From NCBI GenBank assembly GCA_019752335.1, contig JAIEMJ010000030.1, forward strand, positions 274,597 to 338,596: a stretch of 64,000 nt of DNA. Reading direction: 5' to 3'. Below the pieces are notes generated by a model. It was given only the letters and a program-made list of their open reading frames with translations. It did no database searches and was not told where the DNA came from. Below, piece after piece: positions 24,052 through 34,700 of the stretch (its first letter is position 1; every line of letters starts with the position of its first letter). Position numbers and translations under genes: made by a program. Source of the DNA: Bryobacteraceae bacterium (GTDB taxonomy: Bacteria > Acidobacteriota > Terriglobia > Bryobacterales > Bryobacteraceae).

Positions 24052-24453
24052 CTACTTCACTTGCTTGGAGCGGATGAACTCCACCAGGCGCCGGACGCGG
24101 ACTAAGCCGAGGTCCTGATCCTCTTCCACGCGCCGGAACACAGGTCCCCAAACGGGCATCTGACGGGAGCCGTGGGCCAAGCGGGAGTCAGCTTCGCCGA
24201 GAATGATCTTCTCCAGGTCGGTGGCGGGAAACTTACCCTGACGGCGCTTTGCCAGCGTCGTCAGGTCGGGAACCAAAGCCTTTAACGCCGACGCCACCGG
24301 ACCTTGCCCCTTGGCGTCAGCGCCATGGCAGGAGGCGCAGTAGGCTTGAAAAAGATCGTTGCCGGCAAGCGAAGGAATTAGCTTGCGGGGCGATTGCTCT
24401 TGCGCGCCGGCCAGCATGCCGGCGAGCGCGATCAGACTGAGTAAGCGGATCAT
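24052..24453 (-). CDS. Small periplasmic c-type cytochrome
   Basis: A 133-residue protein with a signal peptide (IRLLSLIALAGMLAGAQEQ). Residues 32 onward form a class I cytochrome c: CASCHGADAKGQGP supplies the covalent haem site and histidine ligand, and MPVWGP supplies the distal methionine. It is preceded on the same strand by the TrbI-like gene and convergent with tolC. It is a single-haem electron carrier of the kind found beside oxidases or dehydrogenases; no partner enzyme is adjacent. Electron donor and acceptor are not predictable. Confidence 0.9.
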   Translation of the reverse strand: MIRLLSLIALAGMLAGAQEQSPRKLIPSLAGNDLFQAYCASCHGADAKGQGPVASALKALVPDLTTLAKRRQGKFPATDLEKIILGEADSRLAHGSRQMPVWGPVFRRVEEDQDLGLVRVRRLVEFIRSKQVK

Positions 24454-24486
24454 GCCAGATGCAATGCACGCTGGCTGCCAACTCGC

Positions 24487-25257
24487 TTACATCACGCCAG
24501 GGATGACGCGGCGTCCGCCTGGCGTCGCCGAGCCACGGCGGCTGGGCAGTGGACCCGTGCCGGTTTCCCGCACCCGTACGGCGCCCGGCGTAAAGGCAAG
24601 GTCGTCATCGTTGAACTCGATTTGGCGATCCAGCACCATCTCGACGGTGCTGCCCTTGGCGAGCACGGCGTCGGGTCCGCGCGTCAGCAGGACGCCGATC
24701 AGGCCGGCCGTCGCGCCGGCGGCGGCGCCAATGCCCGCGCCACCCAGGCGGCTTCCCTGCCCCATGGCGCCAGCAATGCTCCCCACAACGGCGCCCGTGG
24801 AAGCCCCGGCAGCGATGGTGGTGGCGTCGCCCGTCTTGTTACCTTCGCTCGTGATCTTGCCTTCCTTGCGGTCGAAGCTCTCCGCGGCGCGGCCGTCCAT
24901 GGTGCCCATGCGCGCGCGGAAGTCGCGCACGACGCCATTGGGAAGAATCAGGGAGTCAAAGCGTACGTAGAGTTCGCCGCGGCCCTTTACGCGGCCGGGC
25001 CGCTTCACACTGGTCACCGTGCCCGCCACGTTCGAACCGACGGGGATCACAATCCGGCCGCCCGACATGATCGGGAAGACGGTTTCGAGATAGACCCGGT
25101 CACCCTCCACCGAGTGCTTTGTACTGACGCTATTCAGCAGGCCCAGCGGAATCTTGGTTCCGGGATCCAGCGCGTAGGTCTTCGGCGCCGGCTTGGGCTC
25201 GTCTTGCCCGAAGGCCAGCAAACTCACGGCAAATAGACTGGCGGCACGAAAAAGCAT
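24487..25257 (-). CDS. Secreted TrbI/VirB10-like protein with glycine zipper
   Basis: The chosen ATG at 25257 has GTGAGGA close upstream and opens a signal peptide (FRAASLFAVSLLAFGQ), giving 256 residues; a GTG at 25272 is an alternative. The beta-rich part resembles the C-terminal domain of TrbI/VirB10 (LDPGTKIPLGLLNSVSTK, IVIPVGSNVAGTVTSV, GELYVRFDSLILPNG). A Gly/Ala zipper follows at about 150-205. In type IV secretion VirB10 spans both membranes. Here no other secretion gene is near and the N-terminal membrane part is missing, so it is probably a stand-alone envelope protein common in Acidobacteriota. Function unknown. Confidence 0.65.
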   Translation of the reverse strand: MLFRAASLFAVSLLAFGQDEPKPAPKTYALDPGTKIPLGLLNSVSTKHSVEGDRVYLETVFPIMSGGRIVIPVGSNVAGTVTSVKRPGRVKGRGELYVRFDSLILPNGVVRDFRARMGTMDGRAAESFDRKEGKITSEGNKTGDATTIAAGASTGAVVGSIAGAMGQGSRLGGAGIGAAAGATAGLIGVLLTRGPDAVLAKGSTVEMVLDRQIEFNDDDLAFTPGAVRVRETGTGPLPSRRGSATPGGRRVIPGVM

Positions 25258-25330
25258 AGGAATCCTCACCACTATTGTAGTCCTGAAGGATTAAACGCGG
25301 CAGCCAAGCAATTAGTTGCGTTGCTGGGAC

Positions 25331-25369
25331 TTGACGACCGACGCACACATTGATCTACTAATTTGTAGA
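25331..25369 (+). promoter_or_regulatory. Promoter/operator of the mazEF-type pair, likely leaderless
   Basis: TTGACG (25331-25336) and TCTACT (25354-25359) are separated by 17 bp. The -10 region is embedded in the inverted repeat TCTAC-TAATTT-GTAGA (25354-25369), whose last base is the A of the antitoxin ATG. Transcription would start at or next to the start codon, giving a leaderless mRNA. The palindrome is the natural site for autoregulation by the ribbon-helix-helix antitoxin. Confidence 0.6.
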
Positions 25370-25617
25370 TGCCTTCGACCACAATTCGAGTTACACCTGA
25401 CACACATGAGACTCTGCGTGCTCTGGCGCAGGAGGAAAATCTCTCCATTCAGTCGGTAGTCGATAAGGCCGTCTCCGAATACCACCGGCGACAGATTCTG
25501 GCGCAAGGAAATGCGGCTTATGCCGCTCTGCGGGCCGATCCCGCCGCGTGGGCCGAGGAGTTGGAAGAGCGGCAGGCCTGGGAAGCGACTCTGGCCGACG
25601 GGCTCGACGGCCAATGA
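25369..25617 (+). CDS. Ribbon-helix-helix antitoxin of a MazF-type pair
   Basis: An 82-residue protein opening with a short strand (STTIRVTPDTHETLRALA) and two helices (SIQSVVDKAVSEYHRRQ). This is the ribbon-helix-helix/CopG DNA-binding fold. The acidic C-terminal tail (WAEELEERQAWEATLADGLDG) is the likely toxin-wrapping segment. The gene overlaps the toxin start by ATGA at 25614-25617. The protein should bind its own operator and neutralise the MazF-like partner. Identity as antitoxin rests on fold and position. Confidence 0.85.
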   Translation: MPSTTIRVTPDTHETLRALAQEENLSIQSVVDKAVSEYHRRQILAQGNAAYAALRADPAAWAEELEERQAWEATLADGLDGQ

Positions 25618-25967
25618 GCCTTCCGTTGCGCGGAGAGATCTGGACCGTGGATTTGAACCCGGTGCGTGGCCATGAACAGGCTGGCCGAAGGCCTTGCCTG
25701 GTGATTTCGGACGACATCTATAACCAGGGCCCCGCCGCGAAGCACATCGTCCTGCCAGTCACGTCTCGGCACAAAGGTATCCCTTACCATTTGACCCTGC
25801 AGCCGCCCGAAGGCGGACTGCGGCTAACCAGCTACGTCATGTGCGACGACGTCCGCAGCGTTTCCCGTGAGCGCTTCGGTGAACGGCTGGGAGCCGTGTC
25901 CAGCCAGACGTTATGTTTGGTGAAAGAGAATCTGGGCATTCTGCTGGGTTTTTCTGTCTCGTGTTAG
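25614..25967 (+). CDS. MazF/PemK-family endoribonuclease toxin
   Basis: A 117-residue protein with the MazF SH3-like barrel: LRGEIWTVDLNPVRGHEQAG with the conserved arginine-rich turn, RPCLVISDD, HIVLPVTS, and VMCDDVRSVSRERF. MazF toxins cut mRNA at short specific sequences. The ATG overlaps the antitoxin stop, and a longer upstream frame is antitoxin sequence out of frame. Only 15 bp separate it from the receptor kinase that follows. Cleavage specificity cannot be predicted. Confidence 0.9.
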   Translation: MSLPLRGEIWTVDLNPVRGHEQAGRRPCLVISDDIYNQGPAAKHIVLPVTSRHKGIPYHLTLQPPEGGLRLTSYVMCDDVRSVSRERFGERLGAVSSQTLCLVKENLGILLGFSVSC

Positions 25968-25982
25968 ACTTGCCTCTACTCC

Positions 25983-28610
25983 GTGGACCCAAAACAGAAG
26001 CTCGGACACTATGAGATCCAGTCCCGCCTAGGCACTGGGGGCATGGGCGAAGTCTATCTTGCGCGCGACACGCGCTTGAACCGGTTGGTGGCCATCAAGA
26101 CGCTGCTCTCCTCCTTCGCCGCCGACGAGCAGCGGCTGAAGCGCTTCCTGCAAGAGGCGAAGGTGACCTCGTCGCTGAATCACCCCAATATCGGGCACTT
26201 ATACGAAATCGGGGAAGCGGACGGGGTCTGGTATCTGGCGCTCGAATACGTCGAGGGGCCGACGGTCGGCGCGCGCCTGCAGTCCGGGCCGATCCCCATG
26301 CCCGAACTGCTCGACCTCGCCGTCCAAGCCGCCGACGCTCTCACGGAAGCGCACGCCCAAGGCGTCCTGCACCGCGATCTGAAGCCCGATAACCTCATGA
26401 TCGACCGGCGCGGCCAGCTCAAAGTGCTGGACTTCGGCCTCGCCCGTACGGATGCAAAAGCAGGCAACGTAGCCGACGAGACCCGCACGCAGATGTTGAC
26501 GAATCCGGGCGTCGTGATGGGCACGCCGCGCTACATGAGTCCGGAACAGGCGCTGGGGCGGCCTTTGGATGCCCGGTCCGATCTGTTTTCGATGGGCGTC
26601 GTTCTTTACCAGATGGCGACAGGCGCCGTCCCCTTTGACGGCAAGACGGGGCCGGAGATCACCGACGCGATTCTGCACCATACGCCGGCCGCTCCCGCGC
26701 GCCTGAACGCCGCAATTTCGCCCGAGTTCGAGCGCATTCTGTCGCGTGCGATGGAGAAAGATCCGGCCCTGCGCTACCAGACCGCCTCCGACCTGCGCGC
26801 CGACCTGAAGCGCCTGAAGCGCGACTCGGAGAGCGGCCAACAAGCTCCCGCGCCGCCACCGCCAGCCGCACCCGGGTGGAGCAACGCCCTCTGGATCGGC
26901 TTGGCGGCGGCCGCCGCGCTCGCCGCCGGGGCCATCATCTGGCTGCGACCGGCCAGCGCTCCTCCGGCGCAGCCCGCCGCCGAAATGGCGATCACCTCGA
27001 TCCTCAACTCGCAAACCGCCGAAGTACAACCCTCGATCTCCGCCGACGGCAAGTCGGTCGCCTATGCCTGGGACGGCGAAGAAGGCAAGAACTTCGACAT
27101 CTACGTGAAGCTGATCGATGCCGGGAATCCTTTGCGGCTCACCAACACACCGGAGCGGGAGGCCAGCCCGAAGTGGTCACCAGACGGGAAGTATGTCGCT
27201 TTTGTGCGAAGAAAGGAAACCGAGGCGCATTTGCTGATCGTGCCCGCGCTCGGTGGCGTAGAGCGGCTGCTCTTCACCTGGCGCACCCCAACCAGAATCT
27301 CATATTCATATTCTATCTATACATGGCATCCGGATGGCAAACACATCGCCTACGCCATCCCCGGCGGGGGGAGCGAGACTGCCGGGCTGCACTTGCTCGA
27401 CCTCGACGCCGGCACATCAACGCGACTAACGAGCGTTCCTTCTGCGAACTACTCCGATCTGTCGCCAGTGTTCTTCGATGGCGGATCGAAATTGGCGTTT
27501 ATCCGCTCCCAGGATTCATCCGGTACCGTGGAAGTCCTCACGCTCGGAGACAAAACGACACGCGGCTATTCCGTCGATGGCCAAATGCTAGCAATCGAGA
27601 TCGTGCCGGGTGCGAAGCCCGAGGAGAAAGAAGCGTTGATCACCTTGGGTAGCAGCGGGGGCGGGGGGAAGCGCCTTCGGCTCGACACCGGAGAGGTCCG
27701 CGACCTGGAACCGCTTCTCCGGACAGTGCGACTTCCATCGATTTCCGCTGATGGCCGGCGAATGGTGTTCGAGCAAGCGACGAATGACCTGAATATCTGG
27801 CACGTAACGCTGGACCGCCCTGGGCACGCTGGGTCTCCGGAGCAGTGGATCGCCTCGACCCATTCCGATCGGGTTCCGCGCTATTCCGCTACGGGCGAAC
27901 AGATCCTCTTCGCCTCCAACCGGTCGGGTAAAGGCTTGCGGCCGTGGATCGCAGACCGGCAGGGCCGCAACGCCCAGATGGTTCCCCTGAATGGGCCGTT
28001 TACGGGATCTCCCAGTTGGTCGCCCGACGGCGGGCGGATCGCCTACGATGCTACCGTGGACGGTTTTTATCAAGTGATGGCGGTCTCCGCCATGGGCGGC
28101 TCTCCGAAGCAACTAACGACGGATAAGTCCGTAAACATCGGGCCCCGGTGGTCGCACGATGGCCGCTGGGTTTACTACTGTTCCAACCGTTCCGGTCGCC
28201 AGGAGATCTGGCGGGTCCGCCCCGAGGGCGGGACCTCAGAGCAGGTGACGCGGGACGGCGGTTTCGAGGCCCAGGAAAGCCGCGACGGCCAGTACCTCTA
28301 CTTCTCCCGCAGCCAGAGCCAGCCCACCGTGCTGTGGAGACGGACGCCCGCTGGCCCTGAAGAGATGCTGGTGCCGGAAGCCCTCGGGAGGGGGTGGGTG
28401 GCTGGCAGTGAGGGGATTTACTTCGCCAAGGGGCAGGATCTGATGTATCTGGATTTCGTTACTCGGAAGACGGTGAAGGTGCTTACCTTTGCCAAGCGCG
28501 TTTCGTTTGGCGCGCGGGAGATGGACCTGTCGCCCGACGGCCGGGAGTTGATCTGGACACAGCTCGATTCCGCCAGTTCCGACATCGCGCTGGTGGAGAA
28601 CTTCCGGTAG
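25983..28610 (+). CDS. PknB-like Ser/Thr kinase with TolB-type beta-propeller
   Basis: The 875-residue protein has a kinase domain at about 10-275: glycine loop GTGGMGEVY (17-25), VAIK lysine 39, catalytic HRDLKPDN (about 130-137), DFG, and an SPE in place of APE. One transmembrane helix lies at about 299-321. The rest (about 335-875) is an extracytoplasmic WD40/PD40 propeller with repeated SADGKSVAYAWDG, SPDGKYVAFVRR, SPDGGRIAYDA, SHDGRWVYYCSNR and SPDGRELIWT units. This architecture is abundant in Acidobacteriota: the propeller senses a ligand and the kinase phosphorylates cytoplasmic targets. The start is a GTG at 25983 with no clear ribosome site. It converges with the permease gene. Confidence 0.93.
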   Translation: MDPKQKLGHYEIQSRLGTGGMGEVYLARDTRLNRLVAIKTLLSSFAADEQRLKRFLQEAKVTSSLNHPNIGHLYEIGEADGVWYLALEYVEGPTVGARLQSGPIPMPELLDLAVQAADALTEAHAQGVLHRDLKPDNLMIDRRGQLKVLDFGLARTDAKAGNVADETRTQMLTNPGVVMGTPRYMSPEQALGRPLDARSDLFSMGVVLYQMATGAVPFDGKTGPEITDAILHHTPAAPARLNAAISPEFERILSRAMEKDPALRYQTASDLRADLKRLKRDSESGQQAPAPPPPAAPGWSNALWIGLAAAAALAAGAIIWLRPASAPPAQPAAEMAITSILNSQTAEVQPSISADGKSVAYAWDGEEGKNFDIYVKLIDAGNPLRLTNTPEREASPKWSPDGKYVAFVRRKETEAHLLIVPALGGVERLLFTWRTPTRISYSYSIYTWHPDGKHIAYAIPGGGSETAGLHLLDLDAGTSTRLTSVPSANYSDLSPVFFDGGSKLAFIRSQDSSGTVEVLTLGDKTTRGYSVDGQMLAIEIVPGAKPEEKEALITLGSSGGGGKRLRLDTGEVRDLEPLLRTVRLPSISADGRRMVFEQATNDLNIWHVTLDRPGHAGSPEQWIASTHSDRVPRYSATGEQILFASNRSGKGLRPWIADRQGRNAQMVPLNGPFTGSPSWSPDGGRIAYDATVDGFYQVMAVSAMGGSPKQLTTDKSVNIGPRWSHDGRWVYYCSNRSGRQEIWRVRPEGGTSEQVTRDGGFEAQESRDGQYLYFSRSQSQPTVLWRRTPAGPEEMLVPEALGRGWVAGSEGIYFAKGQDLMYLDFVTRKTVKVLTFAKRVSFGAREMDLSPDGRELIWTQLDSASSDIALVENFR

Positions 28611-28629
28611 ACCCAGCCGGTCCTGTGGG

Positions 28630-31305
28630 TCACTCGCCGCGCAAGGCGATGACGGGATCCAGTTTCGTGGCCCGGCGCGCCGGGAGGTAGCAAGCCAGGA
28701 GGGCTACGGCTGCGAGGAGCAAGGTGGCCGTGAAGAGCACACGGGGGTCCATCGGCGCCACGCCGTAGAGCATGCCGGCCAAGAGCCGCGTGATGCCGAA
28801 AGCTGCCCCGATCCCGCAGGCTACGCCAGCCAGAGTCCAACTCATGCTGTGCCCCACCAGCAACTTCAGCACATCGACGGGGCGGGCGCCCATGGCGATG
28901 CGGATGCCAATTTCGTGGGCGCGCTGGGCCACCGAGTAACTGACGACTCCCGAGATCCCCACGCCGGCGAGCAGCAGAGCGAGCAGGCCAAAGGCGGCAA
29001 TGAGGAAAGTGGGCACGCGGCGCGGCCCCATGGAGCGTTGAATGACGTCCGCCATGGTGGCGACGCCCGAAGCGGCCTGATCCGGGTCCGTGGCCAGGAG
29101 GGCGGCTTTCACCAGTGGCGTAAAGGTCTCCGGGGTGGAGGCCGTGCGCACCACCACCGTCATGCCCGGCCAGGCGGCCTGCGTGTAAGGACGGTATAGT
29201 TCCGCCGGCGGCGCTTCATCCAGGCCGTGGTGATGCACGGCGCCCACAGTGCCTACGATGGTGATCCAGGGCTCGGCATCGCTCACGCCTTCCAGCCGGA
29301 TCCGCTGGCCGATGGGACTGCGGCCGGGCCAGATGCGCTGCGCCATGGCTTGGTTAATCAGGGCGACGGGCAGGGAGCCCGCGGTATCGCGATGGTCGAA
29401 CTCGCGGCCAGCCAACAAAGGGATGCCCATGGCCCGGAAGTAGTCCGGACAGGCCACCGCATAGCCGCCCTGGGGCCGCTCGTCGGGACCAGGATCGGCG
29501 CGCCCCTCGACGTTGAAGGATCGCCCCGCCGACGCTCCGCTGACCGGCAGGTGACTGATGGCGCTCACCGAGAGTACGCCGGGAATCGCGCCCGCACGCT
29601 CGGAAAGATCGCGGCAGAACGTTCCGCGCACCGGTGGGCCGTAGTAGATCACTTTTTGCGGTAATGAGACCCTCAGCGTCAGCACGTTCCTGGGATTGAA
29701 GCCGGGTTCGACGCGCAGGACGCGGGTCATGCTTTCCAGCATCACGCCGGCGCCGGTGAGGACGCCCAAAGCCAGCGCCACTTCCGCCGCCACCAAGGCG
29801 TAGCGCAGGCGGCCGCCTTGGCCCGTGGCGCCCCGTCCTTGCCCCTCCTTCAGATGGACATTCACGTCCAACCGCAGTGCGCTGAAGCCGGCCACCAGGC
29901 CAAAGAGCGCCCCGGTGAGGCCACAAATCAGGAAGTTGAAGACGAAGACGTTGGCGTCGAGGCGAATGTTGTCGAAGCTGCGCAAAGGCAGGGCGCCGAC
30001 GTACGTGGGCAGCGTCTGTTCCAGAATCCCGATCCCTACGGCGGCCAGGGCCAGGCCCAGAATTCCTCCCAGGAAGGCCAGGATGAGGCTCTCGGTGAGC
30101 AACTGGCGCACGATCCGCCATCGCCCGGCACCGAGGGCGCGTCGGATGCCGAGTTCCTTTTGCCGGGCGGCTCCGCGCGCCAGCATGAGGTTGGCGACGT
30201 TGACGCAGGCAATCAGCAGGACAAAGCCCACCACGGCGAAGAGGGCCACGAAGGTGGATTCGAGATTCTTCACGCCGAGGTCAGAGAGCGGGGTGACGGT
30301 CGCGGTCTGGCCGGCGCCTTGCACGTCCTTGGGGTACTGCTGGGCCAGCCTCCGGGCGATCAGGCCCATCTCCTGGTTGGCTTGCGCCAGCGTGACTCCC
30401 GGTTTGAGCCGGGCGCAACTACCGAACGAATTGGAGCTTCGTTGCCGGTCGCCCACGTCGAGCCCCACGGGAACCCAAAGCTCACTCTGACTGCTGAAGC
30501 CCGCAAAGTTGAAGCCGCTCGGCATCACGCCGATCACCGCGAAGCTCTCGCCATCCACGCGAATGCTCCGGCCCACGAGTTGGCGGTCGCCGCCGTAGCG
30601 GCGTTGCCAGAGGCCATGGCTGAGGACCACGACGCGATGCTTGCCCAGCGTTTCTTCCTCCAGGGTAAAGGTACGGCCCAGCAGCGGGCGCACGCCCAAA
30701 GTCGGAAATAAGCTGGCGGAGACCCGCAAGCCCTGCACCCGCTCCGGATCTTTCGCGCCGGCGAGGCTATAACCCTTGCCGGCCGAATCGAAGAAAGCCA
30801 TGGACTGGAAGACCGTGCTTTGCGCTTGCCAATCTAGGAAGTTCGGGGCGGAGATGATGTTCTTGCTCCCCGGCTGAGCGATGTAGGAGGTCCAGATATT
30901 CACCAGCCGTTGCGGTTCGGGATAGGGCAGGGGCGCGAGAAAGAGGAGCTGGGCGACGCTGAAGATCACGGTGTTTGCGCCAATGCCGAGCGCCAGGGTG
31001 AGCGCGGCCACGGCGGTGAAGCCAGGGCTTTTGACGAGGGTCCGGCAGCCGAAGCGGAGGTCCTGCAGGAGGGTGTCGAGTTGGGGCAGGCGAAGCTGGT
31101 CGCGGTAGGACTCGTGAATCTGCGCGGCGCCGCCTAGCTTCAGGTGGGCGGCCCGTCGCGCCGCTTCGGGGGACAGGCCGCGGCGCAGGTTCTCTTCGGT
31201 CAGCAGCGCGAGATGCGTTTCGAGCTCTTCGGCGAGTTCGCCATCACGCTCCCGGCCAAACATCGCCTGGAGGCGGGACGCCAATACGGTGAGCCACGTG
31301 AGCAT
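28630..31305 (-). CDS. Orphan MacB-like ABC permease (acidobacterial duplicated type)
   Basis: This 891-residue protein has a prefix region ([20 protein letters not shown], about 1-75) with helices typical of the acidobacterial orphan permease family. Two copies of the MacB periplasmic core plus FtsX domain follow: membrane helices near 95-120, 360-460, then 510-535 and 770-880. There is no ATPase domain and no ATPase gene next to it. In the Acidobacteriota these permeases are commonly encoded behind a PadR regulator, as here (3 bp gap). Transport substrate and energy source are unknown. It could use an ATPase encoded elsewhere, for example the one at 51.5 kb; that pairing is speculation. Confidence 0.9.
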   Translation of the reverse strand: MLTWLTVLASRLQAMFGRERDGELAEELETHLALLTEENLRRGLSPEAARRAAHLKLGGAAQIHESYRDQLRLPQLDTLLQDLRFGCRTLVKSPGFTAVAALTLALGIGANTVIFSVAQLLFLAPLPYPEPQRLVNIWTSYIAQPGSKNIISAPNFLDWQAQSTVFQSMAFFDSAGKGYSLAGAKDPERVQGLRVSASLFPTLGVRPLLGRTFTLEEETLGKHRVVVLSHGLWQRRYGGDRQLVGRSIRVDGESFAVIGVMPSGFNFAGFSSQSELWVPVGLDVGDRQRSSNSFGSCARLKPGVTLAQANQEMGLIARRLAQQYPKDVQGAGQTATVTPLSDLGVKNLESTFVALFAVVGFVLLIACVNVANLMLARGAARQKELGIRRALGAGRWRIVRQLLTESLILAFLGGILGLALAAVGIGILEQTLPTYVGALPLRSFDNIRLDANVFVFNFLICGLTGALFGLVAGFSALRLDVNVHLKEGQGRGATGQGGRLRYALVAAEVALALGVLTGAGVMLESMTRVLRVEPGFNPRNVLTLRVSLPQKVIYYGPPVRGTFCRDLSERAGAIPGVLSVSAISHLPVSGASAGRSFNVEGRADPGPDERPQGGYAVACPDYFRAMGIPLLAGREFDHRDTAGSLPVALINQAMAQRIWPGRSPIGQRIRLEGVSDAEPWITIVGTVGAVHHHGLDEAPPAELYRPYTQAAWPGMTVVVRTASTPETFTPLVKAALLATDPDQAASGVATMADVIQRSMGPRRVPTFLIAAFGLLALLLAGVGISGVVSYSVAQRAHEIGIRIAMGARPVDVLKLLVGHSMSWTLAGVACGIGAAFGITRLLAGMLYGVAPMDPRVLFTATLLLAAVALLACYLPARRATKLDPVIALRGE

Positions 31306-31308
31306 GGC

Positions 31309-31653
31309 TTACTCTCCTTCCATTCGCAGCAGTTGGCCCATGATGCTGGCGAGGCGGAGCCAGCTTTCCGTTTCCGCGGCCAGTTGCTTCTGGCCGGTCT
31401 TCGTGATGGCGTAGAACTTCGCTTTGCGGTTGTTCTCTGAGACACCCCACGTGGCGGAGATCCAACGCTTCTGCTGAAGCCGCAGCAGCGAGGCATAGAT
31501 CGTGCCTTGGTTGAGTTGCAGGACGTCTTCGCTCACTTGCTCAATGCGGCGGGCGATGCCGTAGCCGTGCAGCGGACCCATGGCTTCCAGCGTTTGGAGC
31601 ACCATCAAGTCGAGGGTGCCTTGCAGAACGGCGGTCTTCTTTTCGGGGGGCAT
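31309..31653 (-). CDS. PadR-family transcriptional regulator
   Basis: The ATG at 31653 has AGGAGC nine bases upstream, giving 114 residues. The winged helix is clear: LQGTLDLMVLQTLEAMGPLHGYGIARRIEQ, LNQGTIYASLLRLQQKRWI, then the wing KAKFYAITKTGQKQL and a C-terminal dimerisation helix. The compact length fits the PadR-s2 subgroup, one wHTH plus one helix. It precedes the orphan permease in a two-gene operon and is divergent from the TonB receptor. A perfect palindrome over its own -10 box indicates autorepression. The inducer is unknown. Confidence 0.92.
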   Translation of the reverse strand: MPPEKKTAVLQGTLDLMVLQTLEAMGPLHGYGIARRIEQVSEDVLQLNQGTIYASLLRLQQKRWISATWGVSENNRKAKFYAITKTGQKQLAAETESWLRLASIMGQLLRMEGE

Positions 31654-31673
31654 GGCTTGCTCCTGTGGGGAAT

Positions 31674-31709
31674 GCACATGAGTATGCCATGTGCCCTGTG
31701 GGATGTCAA
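31674..31709 (-). promoter_or_regulatory. padR promoter with PadR-type operator over the -10 box
   Basis: On the minus strand TTGACA (31709-31704), a 17-bp spacer and CATACT (31686-31681) form a near-consensus promoter. The perfect inverted repeat GCACATG-N7-CATGTGC (31674-31694) covers the -10 box. It has the ATGT/ACAT core typical of PadR operators. Binding would block transcription of padR and the permease. Confidence 0.8.
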
Positions 31710-31769
31710 CAGGAGCGTAGCAACCAATCGAGGTCCATGATAGACTCCCCCGTAGTTCAGGAGTCTCGT

Positions 31770-34700
31770 ATGAAAATCTATTCCGCCTTCGTCAGGCTTG
31801 GCCTGCTTCTCACGTCGCTGGCCTACTTAAGCCAAGCGCAAACTTTCACCGGCAACATCACGGGCATCATCAGCGACGCCTCCGGCGCGGCCCTGGCGGG
31901 CGCCCAGGTGGGCCTGCGCAACAACGCCACGAATGACAACCGCACGGCCACCACCAATGAGAGTGGCCTCTATAACTTTGCCCAGATCCCGCCCGGCAAC
32001 TATCGCCTGGAAGTGGAAATGAAGGGCTTCAAAAAGTATCAGGTGGCGTCGATCCCCCTGCAAAGCGCGCAGGTGGCCGAGGTGAACGCGCAGCTTACTT
32101 TGGGCGACGTCAGCGAAAGCGTCAAAGTGGAGGCGGCCGCGGTGGCCATCGACACGCAGACCGCGAATAAAGAAGTCACCCTCTCGAGCGCCATGATCGC
32201 CGAACTGCCCGTGAACGCCCGCATTCCTTTCGTGATGGTCCACGCCACGGCCGGGGTCACCGCCGTGCGCACGGGTGTCTCCGGCGCGTCGACTGACCAG
32301 AATCACAACCGCTTCTCCCTCAACGGCGGGCGCGGCCAGGGCGGGCTCATCCTAATTGACGGCGTCCCGGCCACCGCCGGCGACTGGGGTGGACTGATCG
32401 CCAGCCCCGGCGTCGATAGTGTCGCCGAGACGCAAGTGATCCGCACCACCTTCGACGCCCAGTATGGCCGTACGGACGGCGGCGTCGTAGCGCTCGTAAC
32501 CAAAGGCGGTTCCAGCAAATTCCACGGCACCGGTTTTGAGTATCTACGGAACAGCCGGCTGGACGCCAACACCTGGGCGAACAACCTGCGCGGCGTGGCC
32601 AAGCCCACCTTTCAGCGCCATCAGTACGGCGGCAACTTCGGGGGCCCCATTGTGAACAAGTGGAACCTCTTTTTCTTCGGCGCCTACGAAGGCCTCCGTC
32701 AAGCCAGCCCGAACGTAAACATCTCGTCGGTGCCCAGCCTGCTTGAGCGCAATGGCAACTTCTCGAATACCCGCAACGCCGACGGTAGCCTCTCGCCCAT
32801 CTTCGACCCCTTCACGACCCGGCCCAACCCGAACGGCGCCGGCCAGATCCGCGACGCCATCCCGGGCAACATCATTCCCGCCAGCCGCTTCGACGCGGTG
32901 GGACGCCGCGTCGTTGGCCTATATCCGGAGCCGAACGTGACGGGCGATGCTTTCACCAATACCCGCAATTTCGCGCGCGGTGGCAAGTCGATCACGCACA
33001 ACGACCGCTACGATGGCCGCGTCGATTGGGCCAAGAGCTCAAAGTTCACCATGTACGGCCGCTTCACCAAGGCCTTTCAGGAAGATATCGTCCCTGAGTT
33101 CTTCGGCAACGGCGCCGATTCGAATTTCGGCGGCAAGAACCCGCGCCACTTCTCTTCGATCGGCGCCACGTACGTCCCCAGCCCCACCCTGGTGATCAAC
33201 GTCCTCTTAGGCCACGGCCAGTGGCGCGAAACGCAGATCGCCACCAGCCAGGGCCGCGGCGGCAGCATCACGGGCCTTCCCGGCAGTCTGCTCGCCCAAT
33301 TGCAAGCGACGACAATCCCGCAGTTCTCCGTCGCCAACTATGCCCAGATCGGCAACTCGCGCTACCTCAACTTTCCGCGGCGTACCGACACCTGGCAGGT
33401 AAACGCCTCGAAGGAATACCGCAACCACAGCTTTAAGTTCGGCCTCCAACGCGACACGTCGTACCTCAACTCCACCGACATCAACAACGGCACTTTCTCC
33501 TTCAATCGCGGCCTTACGGGCGCGCAGTTGGATGCCGCGGGCAACGCCACCGCCGTGGCGAACTCCACCAACACCGGCAATGCCATCGCCAGCCTGCTGC
33601 TGGGCACCGGCTCCGGCGGGAGCATCCCGATCAACAACCAGCCGGCCTACGTGCAGCCCATCCTGGCCTTCTATGCGCAGGACACCTGGCGGCTGACGCG
33701 CCGCCTGACGCTCAACTACGGCCTTCGCTTCGAGCATCAGGGCGGCCGCGTGGAACGGTTCAATCGCATCAACTGGTTTAACAACACCGCCCCGAATACG
33801 ACGCTCAGCACGGCCTCCGGACGCAGCGTCACCGGCGGCCTGGAGTTCGCCTCGCCCGATAACCGCAACCTGCAGGACACCGACGCGCTCAACCTGGCTC
33901 CGCGCCTGGGCATCGCTTATAAGCTCACCGAACGCCTGGTGGTCCGTACGGGCTTCGGCATGTATTACCCGACGGCCTGGGCGACGCTCGCCGCCGTCGA
34001 CGGCTTCTCCACCACCACCACCTGGATCTCCACCGCCGGTGGTGGCGGACTCGTCCCTGCCAGTCTCGTCTCGAATCCTTTTCCCTCCGGCCTAAACCAA
34101 CCCTTTGGCAACACGCGCGGCTTGAATACTCTCACCGGCGAGTCCATCACGGGCTGGCAGCGCGCCCGTCCGAGCAGCTATTCGATGAACTACAGCTTCG
34201 ATCTGCAGTACGACCTCGGCAAAGGCGCCATCCTCGAAGTTGGTTACATCGGCACGCAAGGCCGCAAGCTTCCCTACGGCATCTCGCGCAACATGAACCA
34301 GTTGGATCCACAGTTCCTGTCGCTGGGCCAAAGCCTCAACGATCCGGTGGCCAACCCCTTTGCGGGCCGGTTCGCCTCGGGCACCATCAACGGCGCCACC
34401 GTGCCTCGCAATCAGTTGCTGCGCCCCTATCCGCAGTTCCAGAGCATTGCTACCTCGGCGGATACACCGGGCGCCACGGCCAATTACAACGCGCTGAACG
34501 TCAAGTTCCAGAAGCGCTTCGGCAACGGCATGTCCACCCTGGTGACTTACCAGTGGAGCAAAGCGATCGACACCACGTCGGAGACCCAGGGCTGGGAGGT
34601 GGGCGACGCCAGCCGCGATTATTACAACCAGGCCATTGAGCGCTCCATCTCGGCCCACGATCTACCCCAGAGCATCGCGACGGCCTTCGTGTATGAGTTG

